45,204 nt of DNA from Streptomyces coryli (GTDB lineage: Bacteria; Actinomycetota; Actinomycetes; Streptomycetales; Streptomycetaceae), in assembly GCF_011044975.1 (NCBI RefSeq), contig NZ_JAAKZV010000039.1, positions 1 to 45,204 on the forward strand. The letters run 5' to 3'. Below are positions 1 through 8,449 of this stretch, one piece after another. The notes beneath the pieces were generated by a model. The model was not told the origin of the DNA, ran no database searches, and saw only the letters and a program-made list of their open reading frames with translations. Position 1 is the first letter of the stretch. Every line of letters begins with the position of its first letter. Position numbers and translations under genes: made by a program.

Positions 1-3
1 CGC

Positions 4-22
4 CAATGTGTAAAAGAGACAG
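4..22. other. Library-adapter-like sequence at contig edge
   Basis: Sixteen of 19 bases match the Tn5/Nextera mosaic end (AGATGTGTATAAGAGACAG), including the run AAGAGACAG at 14-22. It sits a few bases from the left end, where residual adapter would be expected. I infer a technical artefact rather than biology. Bases 23-132 hold no gene that I can support. Confidence 0.7.
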
Positions 23-132
23 GTTGGGGCGTAGCGTACGTAGCGGAGTGCCGGTGGCATGTGTGTCGCGATCATCCCGTAATGTGGCTTTCGTCGCCTA
101 GCTGCAACCACGGGGAAGGGACGCGATACGCG

Positions 133-291
133 ATGGAATCCACCGTCGTCCGCTGTGCCGAAGGGCATGTTTTTCGCACCAGCTCGCTGCCGATGCAGAG
201 CGCCGCGAGGCTCGGGCCGTCGCGGCTGGTGAGATGTCCCAAGTGCGGGCGGTTGCGGCAGGCGGTTCCCGTGGCGCGGCCGGAGCGCTAG
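133..291 (+). CDS. Small zinc-ribbon-like protein (52 aa)
   Basis: A 52-residue ORF starts at ATG 133, with a purine-rich GGGGAAGGGA about 11 bases upstream. Two metal-ligand-like pairs are visible, CAEGH near the N-terminus and CPKCG near residue 37, so a small zinc ribbon is plausible. It ends 19 bases before dcd in the same orientation and may be co-transcribed with it. The frame is open further upstream to 61, but that extension has no ribosome-binding site and an unlikely composition. Function is unknown; small Cys-pair proteins of this kind are usually annotated as hypothetical. Confidence 0.6.
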   Translation: MESTVVRCAEGHVFRTSSLPMQSAARLGPSRLVRCPKCGRLRQAVPVARPER

Positions 292-310
292 CTGCCGTAT
301 CCTCTTCGGC

Positions 311-886
311 GTGCTGCTCTCTGACAAGGACATCCGTGCCGAGATCCACGCCGGGCGGGTGCGGATCGATCCGTATGACGACGCGATGGTTCAGCCGTCG
401 AGCATCGACGTGCGGCTCGACCGGTATTTCCGGGTCTTCGAGAATCATCGGTATCCGCACATCGATCCCGCTGTCGAGCAGCCTGATCTGACGCGGCTGG
501 TCGAGCCGGAGGGGGATGAGTGCTTCATCCTCCATCCCGGGGAGTTCGTGCTTGCGTCGACGTACGAGGTCGTGACGCTTGCCGATGATGTCGCGTCGCG
601 GCTCGAAGGGAAGTCCAGCCTTGGGCGGCTTGGGCTGCTCACGCACTCCACCGCCGGGTTCATCGATCCCGGGTTCAGTGGGCATGTGACGCTTGAGCTG
701 TCCAATGTCGCCACCCTGCCGATCAAGTTGTGGCCGGGGATGAAGATCGGGCAGTTGTGCATGTTCCGGCTCAGCTCGCCGGCCGAGCATCCGTACGGGT
801 CGGCGAAGTACGGGTCGCGGTATCAGGGGCAGCGGGGGCCGACGCCGTCGCGGTCGTATATGAACTTTCACCGCACCAGCATCTGA
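311..886 (+). CDS. dcd: dCTP deaminase, probably bifunctional dCTP deaminase/dUTPase
   Basis: This cytosolic trimeric enzyme of pyrimidine nucleotide metabolism deaminates dCTP towards dUTP or dUMP for thymidylate synthesis. The 191-aa protein starts with MLLSDKDI at a GTG codon; I see no clear ribosome-binding site, so coupling to the upstream small ORF is possible. Family motifs are intact: KSSLGRLG (residues 101-108), [11 protein letters not shown] (112-122) and the catalytic-glutamate segment HVTLEL with Glu129. Ala115 and the overall length match the Mycobacterium tuberculosis enzyme, which also hydrolyses dUTP, so the bifunctional form is likely (inference). The gene ends just before a bidirectional terminator. 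Confidence 0.96.
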   Translation: MLLSDKDIRAEIHAGRVRIDPYDDAMVQPSSIDVRLDRYFRVFENHRYPHIDPAVEQPDLTRLVEPEGDECFILHPGEFVLASTYEVVTLADDVASRLEGKSSLGRLGLLTHSTAGFIDPGFSGHVTLELSNVATLPIKLWPGMKIGQLCMFRLSSPAEHPYGSAKYGSRYQGQRGPTPSRSYMNFHRTSI

Positions 887-902
887 GGCGCGGAGACTGA
901 CC

Positions 903-950
903 AACGCCGAGGGGCGGCCACCCACGTGGGTGGCCGCCCCTCGGGCGTTT
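903..950. terminator. Bidirectional intrinsic terminator
   Basis: A perfect 36-base palindrome lies at the core (arms CGAGGGGCGGCCACCCA and its complement around a central CG). It extends with AACGCC/GGGCGTT on the flanks and ends in TTT. It lies between the convergent dcd and Yip1-family genes and can serve both. Confidence 0.9.
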
Positions 951-978
951 GCGGCTGTGGGGAGTTGCGGCTGCGCGG

Positions 979-1932
979 CTACACCGTCCCCAGCTTCATG
1001 ATCGCCAGCATCGCGATCAGCTGGATCGAGGACGCGGCCAGCGCGCGCGGCCACGGCAGGTCGTGGGACTTGCTGACCATCGAGGTCAGCAGCGCGCCCG
1101 CGGCGATCCAGGTGGCCCAGCCGAGGGCCTGAGAGATCGTCGCCTGGCCGCCCGCGAACATCGCCACGATCAGCCGCGGCGCGTCCGTGATCGACATGAT
1201 CAGCATGGACAGGCCTACGGTCGGCTCCCACGCCCCGTCGCCGCCGAGCTGGCGGGCCAGCGTGTGGGTGACGGCGCCCAGGACCAGGCCCGCGATCACG
1301 ACGGCGATGCCGGTCGAGATCACCCACGGGACGGAGTTGGCGAGGGTGGAGTTGAGTACGTCCTCGCGGGCGGCGTCCAGGCCGAAGACGGCGAGCAGGC
1401 CGTAGAGGAAGGTGACGATGAGCGCGGGGCCCCACATCTTGTGGTCGCGCATCTGCCAGAAGGTGCGGTTCGGATGGAAGACGATGCCGCGCAGCAGCTC
1501 CTTCCAGTGCAGCTTCGGGCCTACGGGGGCGGGGGCGCTGCCGGCGCGGTACGTGTTCTCGCCGTACTGGCCGCCGTGTCCGCCGTGCCCGCCATCGTCG
1601 TAGCCGTAGCCGCCCTGGCCGTACGCGTCCGGGGCCTCGCCCACGCCATACGGGTGGGTGTGTCCGGCATTGTCCGGATAGTACGGATCCCGGCCCCGGC
1701 CGCCTCCGCCACCACCGCCGCCGAAGTACTCCGGCTCGCCGTGCGCCGGCGGCGGAAATCCGCCCTGACCGCCGTAGCCACCCGGAGCCGGACCCGGCCC
1801 CGGCCCATACCCGGGCGGAGGCGGGCCGCCGCGCTGGCCCTGCGCTCCGTACGGCTGCTGGCCGTACTGCTGCCCCTGCTGCTGTGCGCCGCGGGAGCGG
1901 TGTCCCCGGCCGATCCTGAATCCAGCCACCAT
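979..1932 (-). CDS. Yip1-family integral membrane protein
   Basis: This 317-aa protein has two halves. Residues 1 to about 135 are low-complexity, rich in Gly, Pro, Tyr and Gln (PPPPGYGPGPGP, an eight-glycine run, HGGHGGQYG) and probably disordered in the cytoplasm. Residues from about 140 on carry WKELLRGIVFHPNRTFWQMRDH, which leads into about five hydrophobic helices, the layout of the Yip1 domain. The start begins MVAGFRIGRG; only a weak AGG precedes it. The role in actinobacteria is unknown. It converges on dcd and shares its terminator. Upstream lies the 3' end of the propeller block, so it is a separate transcription unit. Confidence 0.85.
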   Translation of the reverse strand: MVAGFRIGRGHRSRGAQQQGQQYGQQPYGAQGQRGGPPPPGYGPGPGPAPGGYGGQGGFPPPAHGEPEYFGGGGGGGGRGRDPYYPDNAGHTHPYGVGEAPDAYGQGGYGYDDGGHGGHGGQYGENTYRAGSAPAPVGPKLHWKELLRGIVFHPNRTFWQMRDHKMWGPALIVTFLYGLLAVFGLDAAREDVLNSTLANSVPWVISTGIAVVIAGLVLGAVTHTLARQLGGDGAWEPTVGLSMLIMSITDAPRLIVAMFAGGQATISQALGWATWIAAGALLTSMVSKSHDLPWPRALAASSIQLIAMLAIMKLGTV

Positions 1933-2009
1933 TCGAACGTACCTGGTGTGCGGGACCCGCGTGACCGGCCGGGGACAACGGGACGGCCTTTGTGGCCGAT
2001 CCGGTACAA

Positions 2010-2070
2010 CCCGTAAGGGACGTTTCCTGCCCGTCCCCTACGGGATGCCTACGGGACGCAGCGCCCGTAG
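2010..2070 (-). terminator. Double hairpin downstream of propeller gene A
   Basis: Two inverted repeats follow the stop codon of the gene at 2071. The first has arms CTACGGG/CCCGTAG with an 8-base loop (2049-2070). The second has imperfect arms CCCGTAAGGGA/TCCCCTACGGG (2010-2020 and 2034-2044). CCTACGGG-type units recur several times. A Rho-independent stop is likely, although the T-tract is poor. Confidence 0.6.
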
Positions 2071-3477
2071 CTACGGGATGTACAGCCCCGTGCCCGCCTC
2101 ATTCGCGAAGCTCTGCCCGAAGCGGGCGTCCTTCGCCGGGGTGCCGAGGTCCACCGGGTTGAAGGCGGTCGCCGGCAGCGACCACACCGCGCCGGTGGCG
2201 TTCTCCTGCGGGGCCGAGGCGGCGAGCTCCGCCTTGCCGTTGCCGTTGCCGTCGACGAGCTTCACCGCGCCGCCGAACCAGTCGTTCGTCTCCGCGACGC
2301 CCGGGACGCCCGCGGTGTCCTGGTGGGTGGCCGTGGCGCCGGTGCCCGTAAGGCCGCCGGAGCCGCCGCGCAGCTGCACGACCGCGCCCGCGCGGGCCTT
2401 GGTGCCGATGCCCTCGAAGGGGACGCCGACCGCGAGGTCGTCGTAGCCGTCGCCGTTCACATCGCCGGCGGAGAGCCGGGCGCCGAACTGGTCGCCCTTC
2501 TCGCTGGTGCCCGGGACGCCCGCGGTGTTCTGCGTGATCGTCTTCGTGCGGGTCGCGCCGGGGCCGTCCGCGCTGCCGTAGAGGATCTTGATCGTGCCGG
2601 GGTCGTACGGCAGGTCCTCGTTGATGCTGCCCGGGACGGTGCGGATCGCGAGGTCCCGCTTGCCGTCCTTGTCGAAGTCGCCGGTGGTGGCGGTGGCGGC
2701 AGAGGGGAGGGCGGTCGCGGCGGCCGTGGCGGAGAGGCCCTTGTCGGTGCCGCGCCAGAGGCGGCCGCCCTCGCTGTGGTTCTGGTACGCGTAGAAGGTC
2801 ATGAGGTCGTCGATACCGTCGCCGGTGACGTCGCCCGCGGTGACCTGGTCGATATCGTTGTCAGTGGTGAACATGTCCACCTGCTGCTCGCTCGCCGGCT
2901 GACCGGAGCGGGTGAACGGGCCGTACAGGATCGCCCGCTCCTCCACGTTGTCGCTGTGCGTGGCGAACAGGTCGGTCTTGCCGTCGCCGTTGAAGTCGCC
3001 GGCGGTGAGCTTGTCGCCGTTCACGTCGCCCGACGTGCCGGCGGGACCGGAGAGGGTGGCGGCCTGCTCGCCGGTGAGGCCGCCCTTGCGGCCCCACAGG
3101 ACGGTGACGCCGTCGCCGCTGTCGACCGCCGCGAGGTCGGTGATGCCGTCGGCGTCGAGGTCGCGGGCGGTGAGGCGGGTGCCGAACTGGTCGGAGTCCG
3201 CGGCGTCGCCGGGGACGCCCGCGGTGTTCTTGCTGATCACCGTCTTGGTGGCCGGGTTGAGGCCCTTGGCGGAGCCGTAGACGATGACGACGTATCCGGC
3301 CTTGGTCTTGCCGCCGAAGTTGGCGTGCGGGGCCGAGGTGGCGAGGTCGGCGTAGCCGTCCCCGTTGAAGTCCTCGCGCAGTTCGGTCGTGGGGGCGGCC
3401 TGCGACGTGGTGGCCAGCCCCGCGGCGAGCGCGCCGGCGATACAGGCGGCCGCGATTGCCGCGGTTTTCTTGCGCAC
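2071..3477 (-). CDS. Secreted FG-GAP/VCBS seven-blade beta-propeller protein A
   Basis: A 468-aa exported protein. The GTG start at 3477 is chosen because GGAGG lies 6 bases upstream. A Sec signal peptide follows (RKKTAAIAAACIAGALAAG, cleavage near SQA-AP). Seven copies of the calcium-binding DxNxDGxxDL motif are visible, from EDFNGDGYADL near the mature N-terminus to DGNGNGKAEL near the C-terminus. They typically alternate with FG and GxPGxxE/D loops, as in integrin-alpha propellers. No catalytic domain is seen. The likely role is extracellular adhesion or ligand binding (family inference). It is the last gene of the reverse propeller block, with its own ECF-like promoter and a downstream hairpin. 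Confidence 0.9.
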   Translation of the reverse strand: MRKKTAAIAAACIAGALAAGLATTSQAAPTTELREDFNGDGYADLATSAPHANFGGKTKAGYVVIVYGSAKGLNPATKTVISKNTAGVPGDAADSDQFGTRLTARDLDADGITDLAAVDSGDGVTVLWGRKGGLTGEQAATLSGPAGTSGDVNGDKLTAGDFNGDGKTDLFATHSDNVEERAILYGPFTRSGQPASEQQVDMFTTDNDIDQVTAGDVTGDGIDDLMTFYAYQNHSEGGRLWRGTDKGLSATAAATALPSAATATTGDFDKDGKRDLAIRTVPGSINEDLPYDPGTIKILYGSADGPGATRTKTITQNTAGVPGTSEKGDQFGARLSAGDVNGDGYDDLAVGVPFEGIGTKARAGAVVQLRGGSGGLTGTGATATHQDTAGVPGVAETNDWFGGAVKLVDGNGNGKAELAASAPQENATGAVWSLPATAFNPVDLGTPAKDARFGQSFANEAGTGLYIP

Positions 3478-3512
3478 GGGTGTCCTCCCTGGAAATTGCG
3501 TACTCAAGGTGA

Positions 3513-3538
3513 GACACGTGGTGCGGCCGGATGGTTGT
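3513..3538 (-). promoter_or_regulatory. ECF-sigma-like promoter of propeller gene A
   Basis: On the reverse strand, CCCACAACC is followed by 17 bases and then GTCTCA, 36 bases before the GTG start. The AAC and GTC elements are typical of ECF sigma promoters. The same arrangement and spacing precede four other propeller genes. Confidence 0.65.
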
Positions 3539-3596
3539 GGGATGAAGGAAAAAGATCCCCGGGTGGCCTACGGGTGAAGCCGGTGAAGCCGGAGAC

Positions 3597-3633
3597 GCGC
3601 GAGCCCACCGCCAGTGCAGCGGTGGGCTCGCGC
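3597..3633 (-). terminator. Intrinsic terminator after subtilase gene
   Basis: A perfect 15-bp stem (GCGCGAGCCCACCGC and its complement) encloses a 7-base loop, starting about 30 bases after the subtilase stop codon. It separates that gene from the promoter of propeller gene A. Confidence 0.8.
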
Positions 3634-3663
3634 CGGTCATCGGACCAGAGGATGCCTGCCTGC

Positions 3664-6459
3664 CTATCTGGATGCCCAGCCGAAGGCAGCGCCCGCGGCC
3701 GGAAGGCCTCCGGAGCCGGGCTTGTACAGGAAGTTGGCCGCTGCCGGAGGCTGGCATGTCACGCAGCCCGGAAACTCCTCATTTCCGGCGTTTCCGTAGA
3801 AGATCGCGGCCAGTGACCCGTAGCTACCGGGCCCGTCCGGCAGTCCGACATAGAGACGCATCGACGTCATCATCAGGTGATTGCCGATGTGCTGGTTCGC
3901 TCCCGCCGTGGCCGGCAGGCCCGACGTGCCGGCCTCGACCACCTTGTCGGCCGCGCCGGGGCGGCTCAGCAGTGGCAGGTAGCGGATGGAACCTGCATCC
4001 GTGACGGTCCCCACGTCTTCGCCCGGCATGCCGATGGCGAGCTTCAGGTTTCCGGTGTTGCTCACGGCGCCGGGATCGGTGTTCACCGCGGCGACCTTCT
4101 TACCGAACGCGTCGCCCCGCTCGTTGTCCCCGGCGACGTCCTCGGTGCTCTGGTCGATGTCGTAGAGCTGTGTGGCCTGACCCGCCGGATTGACCGTGAA
4201 GGTGGTCACGCGGCCCGCGTCCACGACCGTGCCGACGTCCTCACCCGGGGAGCCGGCGACGAGGACGGAATCCGTTCCGGTTGAAGCGGTGTCCGGACGG
4301 TACTGCACCATCGCGAGCGAGGCGCCGAAGTGGTCCCCTGGCTCCGCGCCGCCGGAGACGATGTCGCTGTCCTGATCGAATCCCCCGGCAGGGAGCGGCG
4401 CGCCGGTGCTGTTGTGCCGGAAGAGGGCGATGGTTCCCGCGCTGCTGTCGGTGGAGATGTCCTCGTAGGGCGTGCCGATCGCGAAGTGCTCAGGTGATGC
4501 GGCGACAGAGGTGCCGAAGTAGTCGTTCGCCTCGGGGTCGCCGGGAACGCCGGTGGTTCCCTGCGTAATGGCGACGCTGACAGAGCCGCGCAGGTAGAAC
4601 ACGCTGCCCGTATTGGCGAGGGAGCCCGCGTCTTCGCCCGGTACGCCGATGAGCAGGTAAGGGGAGCCGCTGATCGTGGTGCCGGCCGCGAGCGCATCCC
4701 CCATGCGGTCGCCGGACTTGTTCGAGGCCGCCAGGAGGGCGCCGGTGCCCTTGCCCTGTTCGAGGTTGAGGGCCGCCGCTCCGTCGGACAGCCCGCCGGA
4801 CGATCCGTGGACGACGGTGACCATGCCCGCGTCGGTGGCGGTGCCCAGGTCCTCGCCGGGCACGCCGACGATGAGATCGCCGCACCCGTCGCGGTTGTAG
4901 TCGGTGTCGGCCAGCACCTCGCCGAAGCCGTCGCTGGTCTCGGGGTCGCCGGGGACGGTGGCGAGTGCCTGACTGAGCTCGAAGGTGCCCTTGCCGCCGC
5001 CGTAGACGATGCGGACCACCCCGGCGTTCGCGTGGCCGCCCACCGCCGCCTCGGGATCCGAGATGGCGATGTCCCGTACACCGTCGCAGTTGAAGTCGGC
5101 GATGTTCTTCTCCGCCTGGACGGTGCCGTTGAGCGCCTGGCCGAGGTCGATGCGAGGAGTGCTGCCACCTGTGTACGTGATGGATTTGCCGGAGTCCTTC
5201 AGCAGCGACTCGAGGTTGGCGATGCCCTGGTCCGGAAATGCCTGCTGGAGTACCGCGAGAGCTCCGGCCACATGGGGTGCGGCCATGGACGTGCCGTTCT
5301 TGGAGGCGTAGCCGCCGCCGGGAACGGAGGAGGTGATGCTGGTGCCAGGGGCGAAGAGGTCAAGCAGCGGTCCCCGGTTGGTGAAGGCGGACAGCTCGTC
5401 GTCGTCCGTGGTGGCGCCGACCGCTATGGCGGAGGAGACGCAGGCGGGTGAAGTCACCGCGTTGCCGTAGCCGTTGTTGCCGGCGGCGACCACGGTGGCG
5501 ACACCGGTGGCGAGCAGGTTGTCGATCGCGGGCTTGTGCGGGGAATCGGCATCGCAGGAGGTGAAGTACTGCCCCGCCCCCAGGCTGAGGTTCGCGGCGA
5601 TGACCGGTGTGCCGGACTGCCGCAGCTGCCATACCTTTTCCAGTCCCGCCAGTTGGGCGCTGGTGAAGCTGAGCACGCAGGGTGTGGCGCCGGCACCGCA
5701 GAAGTCTTCGGAGTCGAATTTGCTGAAGACCTGGATGGCGATGATGTCGGCGCCGGGGGCCACGCCGGCTGCCGGGGCTCCGCCGGCGTTCGCGCCGTCA
5801 CCCGCGGCGACACCGGCGACATGGGTGCCGTGGTCGCACTCGGAGATGGCCGCGCAAGGACCCGTGTCCGTGTCGGCGCTCCCGGGGCCTTCCTGTGTCT
5901 CCGTGCCGTTGGGGCACAGGCTGGACGCCGAGTAATCGGGGTCGGCCGGAGAGAAACAGGCCTCGGCGACGACCCGGTCCTTGAGGAACGGGTGCTGGGT
6001 GGCGACGCCGGTGTCCAGGATGGCCACCGCGCTGCCCTTTCCTGTCTTGCCCGCTGCCCTGGCCTTGTCGCCGCCGACGAGGGGGACGCTCTGGTCGAGT
6101 GCGGGCCGTACGGGTATGTCCTCGGTGACGCTCACGACGCCGGGCTTGGCGGCCAGTTCGTCCAGGCCGCCGTCGTCGACCTTGAGCGTGACCACCGGCA
6201 GGGTGTCGAAGGACTGCAGCGTTTCACCGGCACTTGCCGCGCCGGCCAGGTCCGAGCGGTTCTCGGTGACCACGTTGACCCGGACCGTGCCGGCTTCGGC
6301 CGTCGCGTCGTACAGCTTCGGGCTGACCGGGCTGACCGGGCCGGCTGCCGCGGCGGTTGCCGCGGGGGTGCTGAGCGGCGCGGCGGCTTGAGCCGGCAGC
6401 GCGCTGAGGGCCAGCGTCGTCACCGCGGTGACGACGGCTGCCCATATGGGTCTGTTCAA
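3664..6459 (-). CDS. Secreted subtilisin-like (S8) protease with C-terminal FG-GAP propeller
   Basis: A 931-aa exported serine protease. The TTG start at 6459 has CTGGAG 5 bases upstream and opens directly into a signal peptide (NRPIWAAVVTAVTTLALSA, cleavage near PAQA-AA). An inhibitor-like prodomain (about residues 45-120) precedes the S8 domain. The triad is Asp149 (AILDTGV), His210 (DHGTHVAG) and Ser391 (GTSMAAPHVAG); the oxyanion Asn is about residue 328 (AAGNNG). From about 450 to the end are seven propeller-like repeats with GxPGED loops. Only the first two keep DxNxDG calcium loops (DFNCDGVRDI, DYNRDGCGDL). The C-terminal region is unusual for a subtilase and may tether or target the enzyme. 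It follows the RHS-PLA2 gene by 113 bases and may be partly read through from it; no separate promoter was recognised. Confidence 0.9.
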   Translation of the reverse strand: MNRPIWAAVVTAVTTLALSALPAQAAAPLSTPAATAAAAGPVSPVSPKLYDATAEAGTVRVNVVTENRSDLAGAASAGETLQSFDTLPVVTLKVDDGGLDELAAKPGVVSVTEDIPVRPALDQSVPLVGGDKARAAGKTGKGSAVAILDTGVATQHPFLKDRVVAEACFSPADPDYSASSLCPNGTETQEGPGSADTDTGPCAAISECDHGTHVAGVAAGDGANAGGAPAAGVAPGADIIAIQVFSKFDSEDFCGAGATPCVLSFTSAQLAGLEKVWQLRQSGTPVIAANLSLGAGQYFTSCDADSPHKPAIDNLLATGVATVVAAGNNGYGNAVTSPACVSSAIAVGATTDDDELSAFTNRGPLLDLFAPGTSITSSVPGGGYASKNGTSMAAPHVAGALAVLQQAFPDQGIANLESLLKDSGKSITYTGGSTPRIDLGQALNGTVQAEKNIADFNCDGVRDIAISDPEAAVGGHANAGVVRIVYGGGKGTFELSQALATVPGDPETSDGFGEVLADTDYNRDGCGDLIVGVPGEDLGTATDAGMVTVVHGSSGGLSDGAAALNLEQGKGTGALLAASNKSGDRMGDALAAGTTISGSPYLLIGVPGEDAGSLANTGSVFYLRGSVSVAITQGTTGVPGDPEANDYFGTSVAASPEHFAIGTPYEDISTDSSAGTIALFRHNSTGAPLPAGGFDQDSDIVSGGAEPGDHFGASLAMVQYRPDTASTGTDSVLVAGSPGEDVGTVVDAGRVTTFTVNPAGQATQLYDIDQSTEDVAGDNERGDAFGKKVAAVNTDPGAVSNTGNLKLAIGMPGEDVGTVTDAGSIRYLPLLSRPGAADKVVEAGTSGLPATAGANQHIGNHLMMTSMRLYVGLPDGPGSYGSLAAIFYGNAGNEEFPGCVTCQPPAAANFLYKPGSGGLPAAGAAFGWASR

Positions 6460-6494
6460 GGGGGCTCCAGAAGATTGCGGACTGGGGATTGCGA

Positions 6495-6530
6495 GGGGCC
6501 GGACGGCGAAGCGCTCCGCCATCCGGCCCC
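6495..6530 (-). terminator. Hairpin between RHS-PLA2 and subtilase genes
   Basis: Arms GGGGCCGGACGGCG and CGCCATCCGGCCCC pair with one mismatch. The hairpin lies between the RHS-PLA2 stop and the subtilase start. It may end or attenuate transcription from the upstream gene. There is no T-tract. Confidence 0.55.
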
Positions 6531-6572
6531 GGCACACCTGGGACGTCAGCCTCGAAGAGGCCGCGTTCGCGG

Positions 6573-8210
6573 TCAGGTGGCGTTGGCGCCGTTCTTCGGG
6601 TTGCCCCGGGAGACACCCTTCCGGTAGATCCACGCGATGCCGCGGCAATAGCTCTTGAACCGGTAGGCCGAGCACGTACCGTCGCGGAGCACGGTGTAGA
6701 AGACGTCGTCGACGTTCGTCTTCTTGTAGCGGGAGAGGTAATACCGGTAGTTCTTGTAGGTGTTGCCGATCAGGCCGTATCCGTAGTCATGCATGTCGCA
6801 TGCGGAACGGAAGTCGTAGCCCGAGGGCTTGTCGGGAGAGCTGGTGCAGTGGTCGTGGTTGATGCCGACCACCCACCACTTGCCGGGTGTCCTCTTCCAG
6901 TACGGCTTGTGCCAGCCGTAGTGCGCCGCCCACGCGGCGCAGCCTGACCGCCAGTAGTACAGCCAGTGCCTGGCCTTGTAGCAGTAACTCGGGTACGACT
7001 CCTGGCCGGAGACGTCATCACCGGTGAAGTCCGAGGCCGGCGGGCCGGCGACGTTCGGGTCGGTGATCCCGGACGCGCCCTGGAACTCCGACTCCGCGGC
7101 CGGGGGTGCGGGCCCGATGGGCTCGACGTTCGGGGCGGCCGAGCCCGCGGGGAAGGCCAGGTCCCATTCGCCGCTGCTCGGTGAAGTGACCTCGGATACG
7201 CGGTTGGTGGCGTCGTAGGCGTAGGCCGCGTCGGGCTCCGAGCTTTCCGAGGGGTTGGTCACCGTACGCAGCAGGCCCGCGGAGTCGTAGCCGTAGCGGG
7301 CCAGGGTCTGCGTCGTGCCGTCGGTGGTTACGGTGATCGACTTGGCCCGGCCGGCGACGTCGCCGAACGACGTTCCGGTGGCGGTCGTGGCGCTTGCGTA
7401 GCTGACCGTCAGCACCTGCTCCGGAGTCTCCCCGGCAGCGGGCTCCTTGACGGTCGCGACCCGGCCCTGGGCGTCGTAGCCGGCGGTGGTGGTGCCGTGG
7501 GCCTTGTTGCCCACCCCGGTGACCCGCCACTGGTCGCTGCCCGGGGCGGCCTGCTTCCAGGTCAAGGTGGGCTGGAGGTCCGTGGCGGGAAGCGGGTTGC
7601 CCGCGCCGTCGGTGAAGGCGTCGTCGCCCGGCTCCGTTGCCGCCAGGTCCGCGGCCAGCGTCTCGACGACGGTGGTGACCATGGCTCCGGCCGACGCGTC
7701 CCACTTGGTGGTCTCGGTGATCTTGGAGCCTTCGGCGCTCTGGTACTTGTTGACGCCGCCGCCGCCCGGGTAGGCGATGCTGCTGGTGAGGTTGTAGCGG
7801 AACGATTCGCTGGTGCCGAGGTCGGTGACCACGATCGCGCCCGACTGCTGCTGGAGCTTGCGGCTGAGCTGGCCGCCCAGGAACTCCGCCTCCCAGCCGG
7901 GGCCGAAGACGCCGAGGTCGGCCCGGGATGCGGGGGCGGACTCCGGTCTCGCGACGCCGTCGGACTGGACGACGATGCTGTGTCTTCGCCCCATGTCGGC
8001 GACGGGCACATCGCTCTCGGCGACCTCGAAGGTCTTGGTCGCGGTGAAGTACTGGCCCGGCCCTATCTGCTGGATCTCGCCCTCGGCCAGCGGTTGCTGG
8101 ATTTCGTTCTCGGCCGCCTGTGGATCGGTGGGTGCTGCCGTCGCCGACTGCTGTGGAATCAGCAGTGCCGTGGAAACTGCGACAATGACGGATAATATAG
8201 CTTTGCGCAC
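6573..8210 (-). CDS. Secreted RHS/YD-repeat protein with C-terminal phospholipase A2 domain
   Basis: A 545-aa exported protein with toxin-like architecture. The GTG start at 8210 is supported by AGGGGGG just upstream and by the signal peptide that follows (RKAILSVIVAVSTALLIPQQ, cleavage near ATA-AP). About residues 225-390 hold at least three YD repeats (AGYDAQGRVATV, YGYDSAGLLRTV, YAYDATNRVSEV). This is far too few to form a full Rhs shell. The last 110 residues match secreted prokaryotic phospholipase A2: the CDMHDYGYG motif carries the His474-Asp475 pair, Asp501 fits the second active-site Asp (NVDDVFY), and paired cysteines follow. The predicted reaction is sn-2 acyl hydrolysis of phospholipids. 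Codon 6 is TTA, so translation may need bldA tRNA. No immunity gene was recognised beside it. Confidence 0.85.
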   Translation of the reverse strand: MRKAILSVIVAVSTALLIPQQSATAAPTDPQAAENEIQQPLAEGEIQQIGPGQYFTATKTFEVAESDVPVADMGRRHSIVVQSDGVARPESAPASRADLGVFGPGWEAEFLGGQLSRKLQQQSGAIVVTDLGTSESFRYNLTSSIAYPGGGGVNKYQSAEGSKITETTKWDASAGAMVTTVVETLAADLAATEPGDDAFTDGAGNPLPATDLQPTLTWKQAAPGSDQWRVTGVGNKAHGTTTAGYDAQGRVATVKEPAAGETPEQVLTVSYASATTATGTSFGDVAGRAKSITVTTDGTTQTLARYGYDSAGLLRTVTNPSESSEPDAAYAYDATNRVSEVTSPSSGEWDLAFPAGSAAPNVEPIGPAPPAAESEFQGASGITDPNVAGPPASDFTGDDVSGQESYPSYCYKARHWLYYWRSGCAAWAAHYGWHKPYWKRTPGKWWVVGINHDHCTSSPDKPSGYDFRSACDMHDYGYGLIGNTYKNYRYYLSRYKKTNVDDVFYTVLRDGTCSAYRFKSYCRGIAWIYRKGVSRGNPKNGANAT

Positions 8211-8247
8211 GAATTCCCCCCTCATAGATGTCGATTGATCGCAGCGG

Positions 8248-8277
8248 ACCCTAAGGTGCCATTGATAACCCTGACAA
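8248..8277 (-). promoter_or_regulatory. HrdB-like promoter of the RHS-PLA2 gene
   Basis: On the reverse strand TTGTCA and TAGGGT are separated by 18 bases, close to the vegetative Streptomyces consensus. The predicted transcript would start about 30 bases before the GTG codon. Confidence 0.55.
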
Positions 8278-8449
8278 GAGTTCGGATCAGGGGTAACAGG
8301 GGCCGCTTCCTTGCGGCAGCGAACGACGGGCAATGAAACGCCGATTGGGGCCATGGTCGGCCCATGCGTCATCGAGAGGTGGTTGGAAATGAAACGCTTC
8401 GGGGTGGCTCGTTCTCACCGGCAAAGCGGAGGGTTGGCCGCCGCGCTTG

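Noticed and set aside
23-132. Possible tRNA gene upstream of dcd
   Set aside because: I could not fold a cloverleaf, T-loop or acceptor stem in this stretch.
2003-2044. Forward-strand GGTACAACC that resembles the -35 part of the shared promoter motif
   Set aside because: There is no GTC at the 17-base spacing and no forward gene downstream; it would read antisense into propeller gene A.
2323-3816. Long forward reading frame (497 codons) opposite propeller gene A
   Set aside because: It is a shadow of GC-rich codon bias; it has low-complexity Val/Ala/Gly/Arg composition and no recognisable domain, while the reverse frame has a signal peptide and FG-GAP motifs.
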